Source: Bacillota bacterium (lineage in GTDB: Bacteria > Bacillota_G > Limnochordia > DTU010). Taken from it: 64,000 bases of DNA. Shown piece after piece: positions 19,598 to 26,738 of the stretch (position 1 is its first letter; each line of letters starts with the position of its first letter). The notes under the pieces were generated by a model, which was given only the letters and a program-made list of their open reading frames with translations, was not told where the DNA came from and made no database searches. Position numbers and translations under genes: made by a program. Location: positions 1-64,000 of the forward strand of contig JAAZLQ010000321.1 of the NCBI GenBank assembly GCA_012799255.1. Reading direction: 5' to 3'.

Positions 19598-21028
19598 TTA
19601 TTGGAGAATATCCCTTGCAGCGTTTTGACCAGCAATGCGACCAAAGACTACTGCGTAAGCTACATAGTTTCCGCTCATGTAGTTGCTACCGTGACCCGCA
19701 CCGGCGATTTCACCTGCAGCATAGAGACCAGGGATAACTTGTCCGTTAATATCCAAGGCTTCTGCCTCTGGGCTAATGCGAACGCCACCAAGAGTAAACA
19801 TCATGTTAGGTCCGATTTCAACACTGTAGAAAGGACCGCTGTTGATATTGGAATCTGCGCAGGTGGCTACAAAATTATCCACGTCAAGGTTGAAAATCTC
19901 AGCGAGTTCCGCTGTGGTATTAGCACGACGGATTAGGGTGTTGTTCTCGAGATCCTTCTCCACTTGCTCGTTGGACCAACCTAGGATAAATGGAGTATCC
20001 GCTTTAACTACGTCTTTCGCGATAGCGCTGTCAAAAATAACGAACATGCGTCCATCAGTTTGTTGGACTAGTGCGTCGTAGACACGGGCAAACGCGATGT
20101 TCTCGTCAACAAAGCGCTCTCCTTCGCGGTTTACTAAGATACCACCCAGTAAAGTTGGTACGTAGAAGCGAGTATAAACGTCTTGACCAGAGTCAGTTGT
20201 GGCACCAGTTGGGTAAACCTTAATGTACTCCATGTTTTGGAGGGAAGCGCCAACCTTTTGTGCTAGGAGGATACCTTCACCTTTAAGTCTTGTATCACCT
20301 GCAACTTTAGGATTCATGGCCATAATGTTGGGTGCAAATTTGAAAAGCATTTCTTCGTTACCAACGAATCCACCAGTAGCTAGAATAACTCTTTCAGCAA
20401 AGACTGTTAATGTGCTACCGTCTTTTTGCAGAACTTGAACACCGACGACCTCACCAACCGTGTTGGTAACCAGTTCGGTAACTAGGGAAGAAGTATAGAT
20501 GTTAGCGCCAGCCTCTTTAGCAGCTGCCTCTAAGGTTTGAATAATCGCAATCCCTGTGCCTGGGAAGGGGTGGGAGCGTACAAACCGTTGAATAGTGTGT
20601 TCTTGATAGTTTGGTTGGAATTCAAATTGGCAACCAAGGTCTGCTAACCAGTCAATAGCTGCACCAGCATTTTCAGTAAAGCGTTTTGCCAGTTGAAGGT
20701 CGTTATTAAATGTACCTTCTCTGAGCATATCTTGCAGGTGGAGCTCAGGAGTATCGTCAGTCAAACCAGCGGCTAGTTGAAAACGGTGTCCTGCACCACT
20801 CATGCCACCACCGGAGAGGATAGTAGAACCGCCTAACATAGGAAGTTTCTCAAAAACCATTACTTCAACGCCTGCGGAGCTAGCTTCAACGGCTGCGGAC
20901 AAACCTGCGGCTCCGCCACCAACAATAACCACATCTGTTTTCCAAACTTCGTTTGACGCGGTTGCCAAACCGGAAAGCAGAGTAATAATAAGGAACAAAA
21001 AAATCGTAGTACTGCGAAGTTTTCTCAT
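19598..21028 (-). CDS. Secreted FAD-dependent oxidoreductase, flavocytochrome c/fumarate-reductase-like
   Basis: 476 residues with a signal peptide (about 1-24) and an N-terminal FAD-binding fold (DVVIVGGGAAGLSAAVEA). It has the GERFVDE segment and the C-terminal GLYAAGEIAGAGHGSN and VVFGRIAG segments of the fumarate/urocanate reductase family. The HGxNR-type motif reads HGSNY, so the substrate may not be fumarate. Fused relatives carry an FMN-binding domain; here that part is encoded by the divergent gene at 21367. It probably reduces an organic acceptor outside the membrane. RBS AAGGAG lies just upstream. Confidence 0.85.
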   Translation of the reverse strand: MRKLRSTTIFLFLIITLLSGLATASNEVWKTDVVIVGGGAAGLSAAVEASSAGVEVMVFEKLPMLGGSTILSGGGMSGAGHRFQLAAGLTDDTPELHLQDMLREGTFNNDLQLAKRFTENAGAAIDWLADLGCQFEFQPNYQEHTIQRFVRSHPFPGTGIAIIQTLEAAAKEAGANIYTSSLVTELVTNTVGEVVGVQVLQKDGSTLTVFAERVILATGGFVGNEEMLFKFAPNIMAMNPKVAGDTRLKGEGILLAQKVGASLQNMEYIKVYPTGATTDSGQDVYTRFYVPTLLGGILVNREGERFVDENIAFARVYDALVQQTDGRMFVIFDSAIAKDVVKADTPFILGWSNEQVEKDLENNTLIRRANTTAELAEIFNLDVDNFVATCADSNINSGPFYSVEIGPNMMFTLGGVRISPEAEALDINGQVIPGLYAAGEIAGAGHGSNYMSGNYVAYAVVFGRIAGQNAARDILQ

Positions 21029-21182
21029 TATTTTTCTCCTTCTCGGAAGCGAAATAATTGGTTAAGAAAGAAAACGATACGTGCTTCCGAATTACTGTTC
21101 TAAGTTATAAAGTGTAAAAAAGCAAGACGGTCTCAACTATCCTAAATTAGTCACCTCCTTGGTATTATTGTCTTGCCAGTAC

Positions 21183-21208
21183 ATTGTGAATGTCTTCGCC
21201 TTCACAAT
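21183..21208. promoter_or_regulatory. Inverted repeat in the divergent flavoprotein intergenic region
   Basis: The 338-nt gap between the divergent flavoprotein genes holds ATTGTGAA (21183-21190) and its exact reverse complement TTCACAAT (21201-21208), 10 nt apart. A third copy of TTCACAAT lies at 21335-21342, just downstream of the promoter of the FMN-binding gene. Three copies in one gap suggest an operator shared by both genes. The regulator is unknown. The spacing does not fit Crp or FNR sites. Confidence 0.45.
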
Positions 21209-21290
21209 CAACCCTCCTGCCTTGGTGAATAATATGACAATCAGGTAACAAACTTTGCAAAATCATCTTTAACAGTGGGCTTGGCTTATC

Positions 21291-21319
21291 TTGACAGTGA
21301 ATCCGTTCGAATATATACT
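21291..21319 (+). promoter_or_regulatory. SigA promoter of FMN-binding protein gene
   Basis: TTGACA (21291-21296), a 17-nt spacer and TATACT (21314-21319) make a near-consensus promoter, about 48 nt ahead of the ATG. A TTCACAAT half-site lies just downstream of the likely transcription start, where a repressor could act. Confidence 0.8.
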
Positions 21320-21366
21320 GAGTTTGTTCCCTGATTCACAATGTAAATACTAAAAGAGGTGGTAAC

Positions 21367-21945
21367 ATGAAGAATTTAAAAACTATTAGTATTCTATCTA
21401 CTGCACTTGTACTGATGTTGTCCATGAGTGCCTTGGCTTGGAATGACGGTGTGTACACTGGACAAGCTGCCGGACACAACGGACCAATTGTTGTAGAAGT
21501 AACCGTTCAAGAAGGTCTAATTTCTAATATTGCTATTATTGAACATTCAGAAACTCCTTATCTTTCTGATGCTGGTTTTGAAGTTACGAAGGATATTATT
21601 GCCCAGCAAAGTCTTGCGGTAGATGCCATTAGCGGTGCAACTGTCACCAGTAAAGCAGTTATTGCTGCTGTTGAAAACGCCCTCGCGATAAGCGATGGTA
21701 TTCACACCGGAGAAGGACAAGGCTATAAAGGTCCTATCGCGGTTGAAGTTGAGGTTAAAGATGGTCAGATCATTTCCATCAACATTTTAAGTCACAACGA
21801 AACTCCCTATCTCTCAGACGCAGCCTTTGAAGGGGTTCCCGCATCCATCATTGCTTCCCAATCTACTACGGTTGACGTAGTGGCTGGAGCTACCGCTACC
21901 AGCAAGGGTATTATGGCTGCAGTAAAGGACGCCCTCGGTAAGTAA
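21367..21945 (+). CDS. Secreted protein with two FMN-binding domains
   Basis: 192 residues: signal peptide (about 1-24), then two tandem FMN_bind domains (about 28-105 and 112-190) that are clear internal duplicates, sharing ETPYLSDA. Each ends with a flavinylation-like motif, DAISGATVT and DVVAGATAT, where the Thr of GAT would carry covalently bound FMN added by ApbE. No apbE gene is in the window. It likely passes electrons to the divergent FAD protein. RBS AGAGGTGG precedes ATG 21367. Confidence 0.85.
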   Translation: MKNLKTISILSTALVLMLSMSALAWNDGVYTGQAAGHNGPIVVEVTVQEGLISNIAIIEHSETPYLSDAGFEVTKDIIAQQSLAVDAISGATVTSKAVIAAVENALAISDGIHTGEGQGYKGPIAVEVEVKDGQIISINILSHNETPYLSDAAFEGVPASIIASQSTTVDVVAGATATSKGIMAAVKDALGK

Positions 21946-21949
21946 ACCT

Positions 21950-22327
21950 ATGGCAAAAAAGACTAGATTGGCAAAGGGTGACCTGGTGACAATTCTAGTT
22001 TGTCTGGTGATGGGAGTTGCCATGCTAGGCTTCTACAACTGGCAGTCTCAGCATTCACTGGAAGGCGATCTTCTGGTCGTCACCAATACGAGTACGGACG
22101 TGGAACGGACCTATCCGATGGGGAAAGACGCACAATTTGAAGTTAAAGGTGAGTTGGGGACCTCCATAATTGAAGTTCATGATGGCAAAGCACGATTCGT
22201 TTCCTCTCCTTGTCCTGACCAGCTCTGTATACACGTTTTTGGCTGGATCTCCAAGGAAAATGAATTAAGTTTCTGCTTGCCAAATCAAGTCCTGTTAGAA
22301 ATCAGAGAAGAAAAGCCCGCTCCTTAA
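21950..22327 (+). CDS. NusG domain II-containing membrane-anchored protein
   Basis: 125 residues: an N-terminal transmembrane helix (about 12-30) and a small beta domain with conserved Cys (SPCPDQLCIHVFGWI, later FCLPN). This matches the stand-alone NusG-II proteins often found near ApbE, Rnf or FMN-binding genes; their role is not established. It starts 4 nt after the FMN-binding gene and belongs to the same operon. Confidence 0.8.
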   Translation: MAKKTRLAKGDLVTILVCLVMGVAMLGFYNWQSQHSLEGDLLVVTNTSTDVERTYPMGKDAQFEVKGELGTSIIEVHDGKARFVSSPCPDQLCIHVFGWISKENELSFCLPNQVLLEIREEKPAP

Positions 22328-22342
22328 GGTAGGAGCGGGCTT
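22313..22342. terminator. Bidirectional terminator
   Basis: A perfect 12-bp GC-rich stem (22313-22324 with 22331-22342), 6-nt loop, T-rich on both outer sides. It overlaps the end of the NusG-II gene and serves the convergent permease gene. Confidence 0.85.
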
Positions 22343-22356
22343 TCGCTTTATTCTTG

Positions 22357-23712
22357 CTAGATGATCGCCATGATGATGAAGTTGAGAATGAAGAGAACTG
22401 TTGACACTGCCAAGATAGGATGGATCTGTTTAGCTTCACCCTTAACGATTTTCACTAAGCAGTAGAAGATAAATCCTGCTGCAATACCGTAGGAGATGCT
22501 GTAGCAGAGAGCCATAAAGATTCCAGCAAAGAATGCAGGTACTGCTTCAACGAAATCATCCCACTTCACTTCTTTAAAGGAAGAGAGCATCATCACACCT
22601 ACGATGATTAAGGCAGGAGCGGTTGCGGCGGATGGTACTGCACTGATCACTGGAGCAAAGAAGGCACTCAAGGCGAATAGGGCGGCTACAACCACGCTAG
22701 TTAAGCCAGTTCTTCCTCCTACACCAATTCCGGCAGCACTTTCTACGAAGGTGGTAGTATTAGAAGTTCCAAAAATCGCACCGATGGAGGTTGCAGTGGC
22801 GTCTGCGAAAAGGGCCTTGTCCATTTTCGATCTAAAACCAGAACCACTTTCCAATGCTGCTTGATCTTCAGCTGAGAAGATGCCAGTTCTCCGACCGGTT
22901 CCAATAAAGGTCCCGATGGTATCAAAGGTGTCTGATAGACTGAAAGCAAAAATAGTCATAAGCACTAGAGGAATCTTACTGGCATCACTAAACAGCGAGA
23001 GCATACCAGGATTGCCAAATGCTGCACCAAAGGTTGTCCCTAGTTCGGACACAGCTTGGGAGAAACTCATGGTCGATCCAAGTTGGGTTACACCAAAGGG
23101 AATGCCTAAAAGTGTGGTGGCGACAATTCCAATAAAGATGGCGCCTTTTACGTTACGGACAAGCAAAACAACAGTAAGTGCGAGGCCAAAGAGAGTGAGT
23201 AACAGGCTTGGTGTGTTCAGGGCTACTAGTTCTGGAATACCAGCGTCAAAGGATAGAAAACCGGCGTTTTGAAAACCAATATAAGCAATAAAAATGCCGA
23301 TTCCGCCACCTATGGCGTTTTGTAAACTTTCAGGGATGGACTTGATGATCAGTTTGCGAACTCTGGTAACTGTAATTAGGATGTTAACAACGCCACAGAT
23401 GAACACCATGGCCAATGCTTCTTGCCAGGTAAAACCAAGACTGAAGACAACAGTAAACACGAAGAATGCATTCAGACCCATACCAGGTGCTTGTGCGTAG
23501 GGCACATTAGCGTATAATCCCATAACGAGTGTACCGATAATTGAGGCAATAATAGTAGACAAGAAAACAGCACCCCATGGCATACCAGAAAGGGCGAGCA
23601 TGTCTGGGTTCACCATAATGATGTACGCCATGGCAAAGAACGTGGTTAAGCCAGCGATAATCTCGGTGCGAACGTTAGTGCCGTTTTCCTTCAGCTTGAA
23701 AAAATTCTCCAT
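22357..23712 (-). CDS. pbuG: NCS2-family guanine/hypoxanthine permease (PbuG/AzgA-like)
   Basis: 451 residues with about 12 to 13 helices and the AzgA-subfamily signatures: GLTTFFAMAYIIMVNPDML near the start, APGMGLNAFF, and SNTTTFVESAAGIGVGGRTG. It imports purine bases with protons. ATG 23712 lies 7 nt after GGAGGA; a GTG at 23727 overlaps that site and is unlikely. A guanine-type riboswitch and terminator upstream would shut it off when guanine is plentiful, which supports the substrate call. Confidence 0.9.
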   Translation of the reverse strand: MENFFKLKENGTNVRTEIIAGLTTFFAMAYIIMVNPDMLALSGMPWGAVFLSTIIASIIGTLVMGLYANVPYAQAPGMGLNAFFVFTVVFSLGFTWQEALAMVFICGVVNILITVTRVRKLIIKSIPESLQNAIGGGIGIFIAYIGFQNAGFLSFDAGIPELVALNTPSLLLTLFGLALTVVLLVRNVKGAIFIGIVATTLLGIPFGVTQLGSTMSFSQAVSELGTTFGAAFGNPGMLSLFSDASKIPLVLMTIFAFSLSDTFDTIGTFIGTGRRTGIFSAEDQAALESGSGFRSKMDKALFADATATSIGAIFGTSNTTTFVESAAGIGVGGRTGLTSVVVAALFALSAFFAPVISAVPSAATAPALIIVGVMMLSSFKEVKWDDFVEAVPAFFAGIFMALCYSISYGIAAGFIFYCLVKIVKGEAKQIHPILAVSTVLFILNFIIMAII

Positions 23713-23794
23713 TGACCATTCCTCCACATTTGATTGTAGTTTTGCTTTTATATTAAGAGGTAGCTCCTAGGCGCGACCTCCCAAGCAACAAAAT

Positions 23795-23832
23795 AAAAAA
23801 ACAGCTCGTCGATTCGAGTGCTCGACAAGCTG
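23795..23832 (-). terminator. Riboswitch expression-platform terminator
   Basis: On the minus strand, CAGCTTGTCGA pairs with TCGACGAGCTG (arms 23822-23832 and 23802-23812), followed by at least seven U. It lies between the purine aptamer and the permease start, as expected of an OFF switch. Confidence 0.85.
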
Positions 23833-23887
23833 CAAAAACCAGAAATCAAAGCTCCAAGGAGCTCTGATACCGTTAGCGCTTATTGGT

Positions 23888-23957
23888 CACTCATAGCGTA
23901 GGCAATATAGGTTGCCACGTAGAAACTCCTGCACCAAATTTGCAGGCTAATATGAGT
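23888..23957 (-). ncRNA. Purine riboswitch aptamer, guanine class
   Basis: Read on the minus strand: P1 arms ACTCATA and TATGAGT, a P2 stem CTGC/GCAG, the conserved J2/3 stretch AGTTTCTAC, a P3 stem (GTGGCAA/TTGCCTAC), then C directly before TATGAG. That C at the ligand-pairing position marks guanine or hypoxanthine specificity; adenine switches have U. It stands in the leader of a purine permease gene. Confidence 0.93.
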
Positions 23958-23972
23958 ATGTTGTACATACCT

Positions 23973-24001
23973 AAAATATCATAGGATTACTCTTTAGTAA
24001 A
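23973..24001 (-). promoter_or_regulatory. Possible promoter upstream of the purine riboswitch
   Basis: On the minus strand TTTACT (23996-24001), a 17-nt spacer and TATTTT (23973-23978), each 4 of 6 to consensus, sit just upstream of the aptamer. Confidence 0.45.
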
Positions 24002-24140
24002 GTGCCATTTTAAAATATACTTGTTTTTCTCGCGGCTAACGTTCTAGAAACCATTTTAGATCGGGTTTTGCTAAGTGGGAGGGTACCGGGGTTGTTGGGG
24101 CGAATAAGAATTTGATCTAGTTAAGTGGAGGGGAAGCAGA

Positions 24141-24812
24141 ATGTATCGCATTTTAATTATCGAAGACGATGCTGTCATTGCCAATGCGATCAAAAAAACC
24201 ATCGCCGGCTGGGGCTTTGAGGTGAGCTGCATCACTAATTTCCGGGATGTTATGCCCGAGTTTGTGCAGTTTGATCCTCAGCTGGTATTGTTGGACATTT
24301 CTCTCCCATTCTATAATGGCTACCACTGGTGTACCGAGATCCGCAAGATTTGTAAAGTCCCAATTATCTTCATTTCATCTGCCTCAGATAATCTCAACAT
24401 AGTCATGGCCATGAACATGGGAGGCGATGATTTTATCACCAAGCCCTTTGATTTAACTGTGCTCACTGCCAAAGTACAAGCCTTGCTCCGCCGCACCTAT
24501 GACTTTGCTGGCCAAAGCCACCTCTTGGAACATCGGGGAGCAATTCTGAACGTAACCGAGGCTAGTTTAACTTATCAAGGAGAAAAAACTGAACTGACCC
24601 GCAATGAACTCAAGATTCTCCAGTTGCTCTTAGAAAATAAAGGCAAAGTAGTGAGTCGGGAGGCTATGATGACTCGCCTTTGGGAAACGGACAGTTATGT
24701 TGACGATAATACCCTTACAGTCAATATTACTCGTTTGCGCAAAAAGCTCGATCAAATAGGTTTGCCCGATTTTATCCTTACTAAGAGAAGCCTCGGCTAC
24801 CTGGTGGAATAG
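24141..24812 (+). CDS. OmpR-family response regulator, BceR-like
   Basis: 223 residues: a receiver domain with acidic pair EDD (residues 8-10), phosphoacceptor in LVLLDISLP (near residue 53), and Lys in TKPFD; then an OmpR/PhoB winged helix (LTRNELKILQLLLENKG, RSLGYLVE). The kinase gene starts 2 nt later and the ABC genes follow, the standard Bce order. It likely binds the TTACA-N4-TGTAA site at 25851 and turns on the transporter. RBS GGAGGGG precedes ATG 24141. Confidence 0.9.
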   Translation: MYRILIIEDDAVIANAIKKTIAGWGFEVSCITNFRDVMPEFVQFDPQLVLLDISLPFYNGYHWCTEIRKICKVPIIFISSASDNLNIVMAMNMGGDDFITKPFDLTVLTAKVQALLRRTYDFAGQSHLLEHRGAILNVTEASLTYQGEKTELTRNELKILQLLLENKGKVVSREAMMTRLWETDSYVDDNTLTVNITRLRKKLDQIGLPDFILTKRSLGYLVE

Positions 24813-24814
24813 CC

Positions 24815-25831
24815 ATGAGAAAGCCTGAGCACTTATCCTTACTAATTTCATACTTGAAAATGCGCAGGGTATGTTTAGTTCTAGTAGGTCTCTTAGCCTT
24901 ACTTCTGGCAGTGATTTTTCCTCTCTACAATTTGCCTGGAGAGCCGGTAGTCTATGCAGTGATACTCTGGGGAAGTGTGGCTCTCATAATCCTTGGTATC
25001 GATTTTTGGCGCTTTCGCATGCACCACTCCAGGCTAGTCTCACTTCAGAAAGTAGTGAGTTTGACTATAGAAAACCTGCCGCCAGCTACGAACCTGCTGG
25101 AAGGGGATTATCAGCAGCTTATTCACATCTTGCGGGATGAGCTGAACCGGGTTTCCATTGATGCTAAACAGAACCGCAAGGATCTAGTGGAGTATTATAC
25201 CCTCTGGGCCCACCAGATTAAGACCCCCATTGCCGCTATGCGTCTGCTCTTGCAAACGGGGGATTTGAGTGGACAAACTGGTGAGTTAGATGCGGAACTG
25301 TTCAAGATTGAACGCTATGTGGAAATGGTTCTCCAGTATTTGCGGATCGAGAGCCCTGCTTCCGACTTTGTGTTTAGGCGTTGTGATTTGGATTCCTTGG
25401 TTCGCCAAGTGGTGAGAAAATACTCCAAGATCTTCATTCGCAAAGGGATTGCCTTGGATTTTCAGGGGCTGGATTGCGAAGTTTTAACCGACGAAAAGTG
25501 GCTAGCCTTTGTTCTTGAGCAAATCTTAGATAATGCCTTGAAGTATACCCCTGCCGGGAAGCTTTCCATCTATCTGGAAAGTGCCTATGGAAAGACGCTG
25601 GTGATTGAAGATACGGGGATTGGAATAACCGCGGAGGATCTGCCTCGTATCTTTGACAAGGGCTATACTGGGTATACTGGACGGGTGGATCGGCGTGCCT
25701 CAGGAATTGGGTTGTATCTTTGCCGTTTAGTATTGAATAAACTCTCCCATACCATTAGCGTTGAGTCCACCGTTGGTCTTGGAACAAAAGTCAAACTAAA
25801 CTTGGAAACGAGTCAAATCATGCATGAGTAA
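24815..25831 (+). CDS. Intramembrane-sensing histidine kinase, BceS-like
   Basis: 338 residues. Two transmembrane helices (about 19-38 and 42-62) with almost no extracellular loop, as in BceS kinases, which sense flux through the partner transporter and not the drug itself. The H-box reads HQIKTPIAAMR; N-, G1- and G2-boxes are LDNALKYT, DTGIGI and ASGIGLYL. It is paired with the response regulator and followed by BceAB-like genes. Confidence 0.9.
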   Translation: MRKPEHLSLLISYLKMRRVCLVLVGLLALLLAVIFPLYNLPGEPVVYAVILWGSVALIILGIDFWRFRMHHSRLVSLQKVVSLTIENLPPATNLLEGDYQQLIHILRDELNRVSIDAKQNRKDLVEYYTLWAHQIKTPIAAMRLLLQTGDLSGQTGELDAELFKIERYVEMVLQYLRIESPASDFVFRRCDLDSLVRQVVRKYSKIFIRKGIALDFQGLDCEVLTDEKWLAFVLEQILDNALKYTPAGKLSIYLESAYGKTLVIEDTGIGITAEDLPRIFDKGYTGYTGRVDRRASGIGLYLCRLVLNKLSHTISVESTVGLGTKVKLNLETSQIMHE

Positions 25832-25850
25832 GAGTATGTATCTGTTGAAC

Positions 25851-25866
25851 CTTACAGAGATGTAAG
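25851..25866 (+). promoter_or_regulatory. BceR-type operator upstream of ABC genes
   Basis: CTTACA-GAGA-TGTAAG is a perfect inverted repeat that fits the TNACA-N4-TGTAA consensus known for BceR-like regulators. A further TGTAAG half-site lies at 25881-25886. A -10 TATACT (25920-25925) follows with no good -35, as expected for an activated promoter, some 60 nt from the operator centre. The ABC genes start at 25956. Confidence 0.8.
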
Positions 25867-25955
25867 ATTTTCGGGGGAAATGTAAGCCAAAGTTATGGCA
25901 GCACATTTTCCCCCTTTGTTATACTGAGCCCGATAGATCTACGGGAGGTTATAGT

Positions 25956-26738
25956 ATGAACTTATTAGAGGTTACCAACCTGAAGAAAGTGTACACGACC
26001 CGGTTTGGAGGACATCATGTTCAGGCCCTCGCAAATGTTTCCTTTACTGTCAGGCAAGGTGAGTACGTGGCCATTATGGGAGAATCGGGTTCGGGTAAAA
26101 CTACGTTGCTCAACATTTTAGCTGCACTTGATCGTCCCACTGCAGGTGAAGTGAAGCTTGGTGGGAGAAGTCTGCTTTCCATTAGTGAAAAAGACATCTC
26201 AGCGTTTCGGAGAGACAATTTGGGTTTTGTCTTTCAAGACTTTAATCTACTGGATACATTTTCTATTCAGGACAATATCTTTCTGCCCCTGGTTTTGGCG
26301 GGGAAGTCATTTAAAGAAATGAATGCTCGCTTGCAGCCTCTCGCCCGTAAGCTGGGGATTCACGATATTCTGAGCAAGTTCCCCTATGAAGTGTCAGGCG
26401 GTCAGAAGCAGCGAGCAGCCATTGCTAGAGCTTTAATCACTAATCCCCAGTTGGTGTTAGCTGATGAACCCACAGGGGCATTAGATTCTCAGGCCAGTGA
26501 TGGACTTCTGCGTTTATTCAACGAAATCAACGATAGCGGTCAAACTATTTTAATGGTTACCCATAGTACAAAGGCTGCGAGTCATGCCAAAAGAGTACTG
26601 TTTATCAAAGACGGTGAGGTTTTCCACGAGCTCTACCGCGGCGAAATGCCTGTTGAAGAGATGTATCAAAAGATTTCTGATACGCTAACTATGATCGCAA
26701 CTGGCAGTATGATCCGGGATGGTGAGCGAGATGCGTAG
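25956..26738 (+). CDS. Bacitracin-type ABC exporter ATPase, BceA-like
   Basis: 260 residues with Walker A GESGSGKTT, signature SGGQKQR, Walker B LVLADEPTGALDS and an H-loop. With the permease it would strip peptide antibiotics off lipid II-cycle intermediates and also signal to the kinase. ATG 25956 follows ACGGGAGG. It overlaps the permease gene by 8 nt. Confidence 0.92.
   Translation: MNLLEVTNLKKVYTTRFGGHHVQALANVSFTVRQGEYVAIMGESGSGKTTLLNILAALDRPTAGEVKLGGRSLLSISEKDISAFRRDNLGFVFQDFNLLDTFSIQDNIFLPLVLAGKSFKEMNARLQPLARKLGIHDILSKFPYEVSGGQKQRAAIARALITNPQLVLADEPTGALDSQASDGLLRLFNEINDSGQTILMVTHSTKAASHAKRVLFIKDGEVFHELYRGEMPVEEMYQKISDTLTMIATGSMIRDGERDA

Noticed and set aside
21183..21208. Crp or FNR binding site
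   Set aside because: The half-sites look Crp-like, but the spacing (12 nt between TGTGA and TCACA) does not fit Crp (6 nt) and the sequence is not TTGAT-N4-ATCAA. It was kept only as an unassigned inverted repeat.
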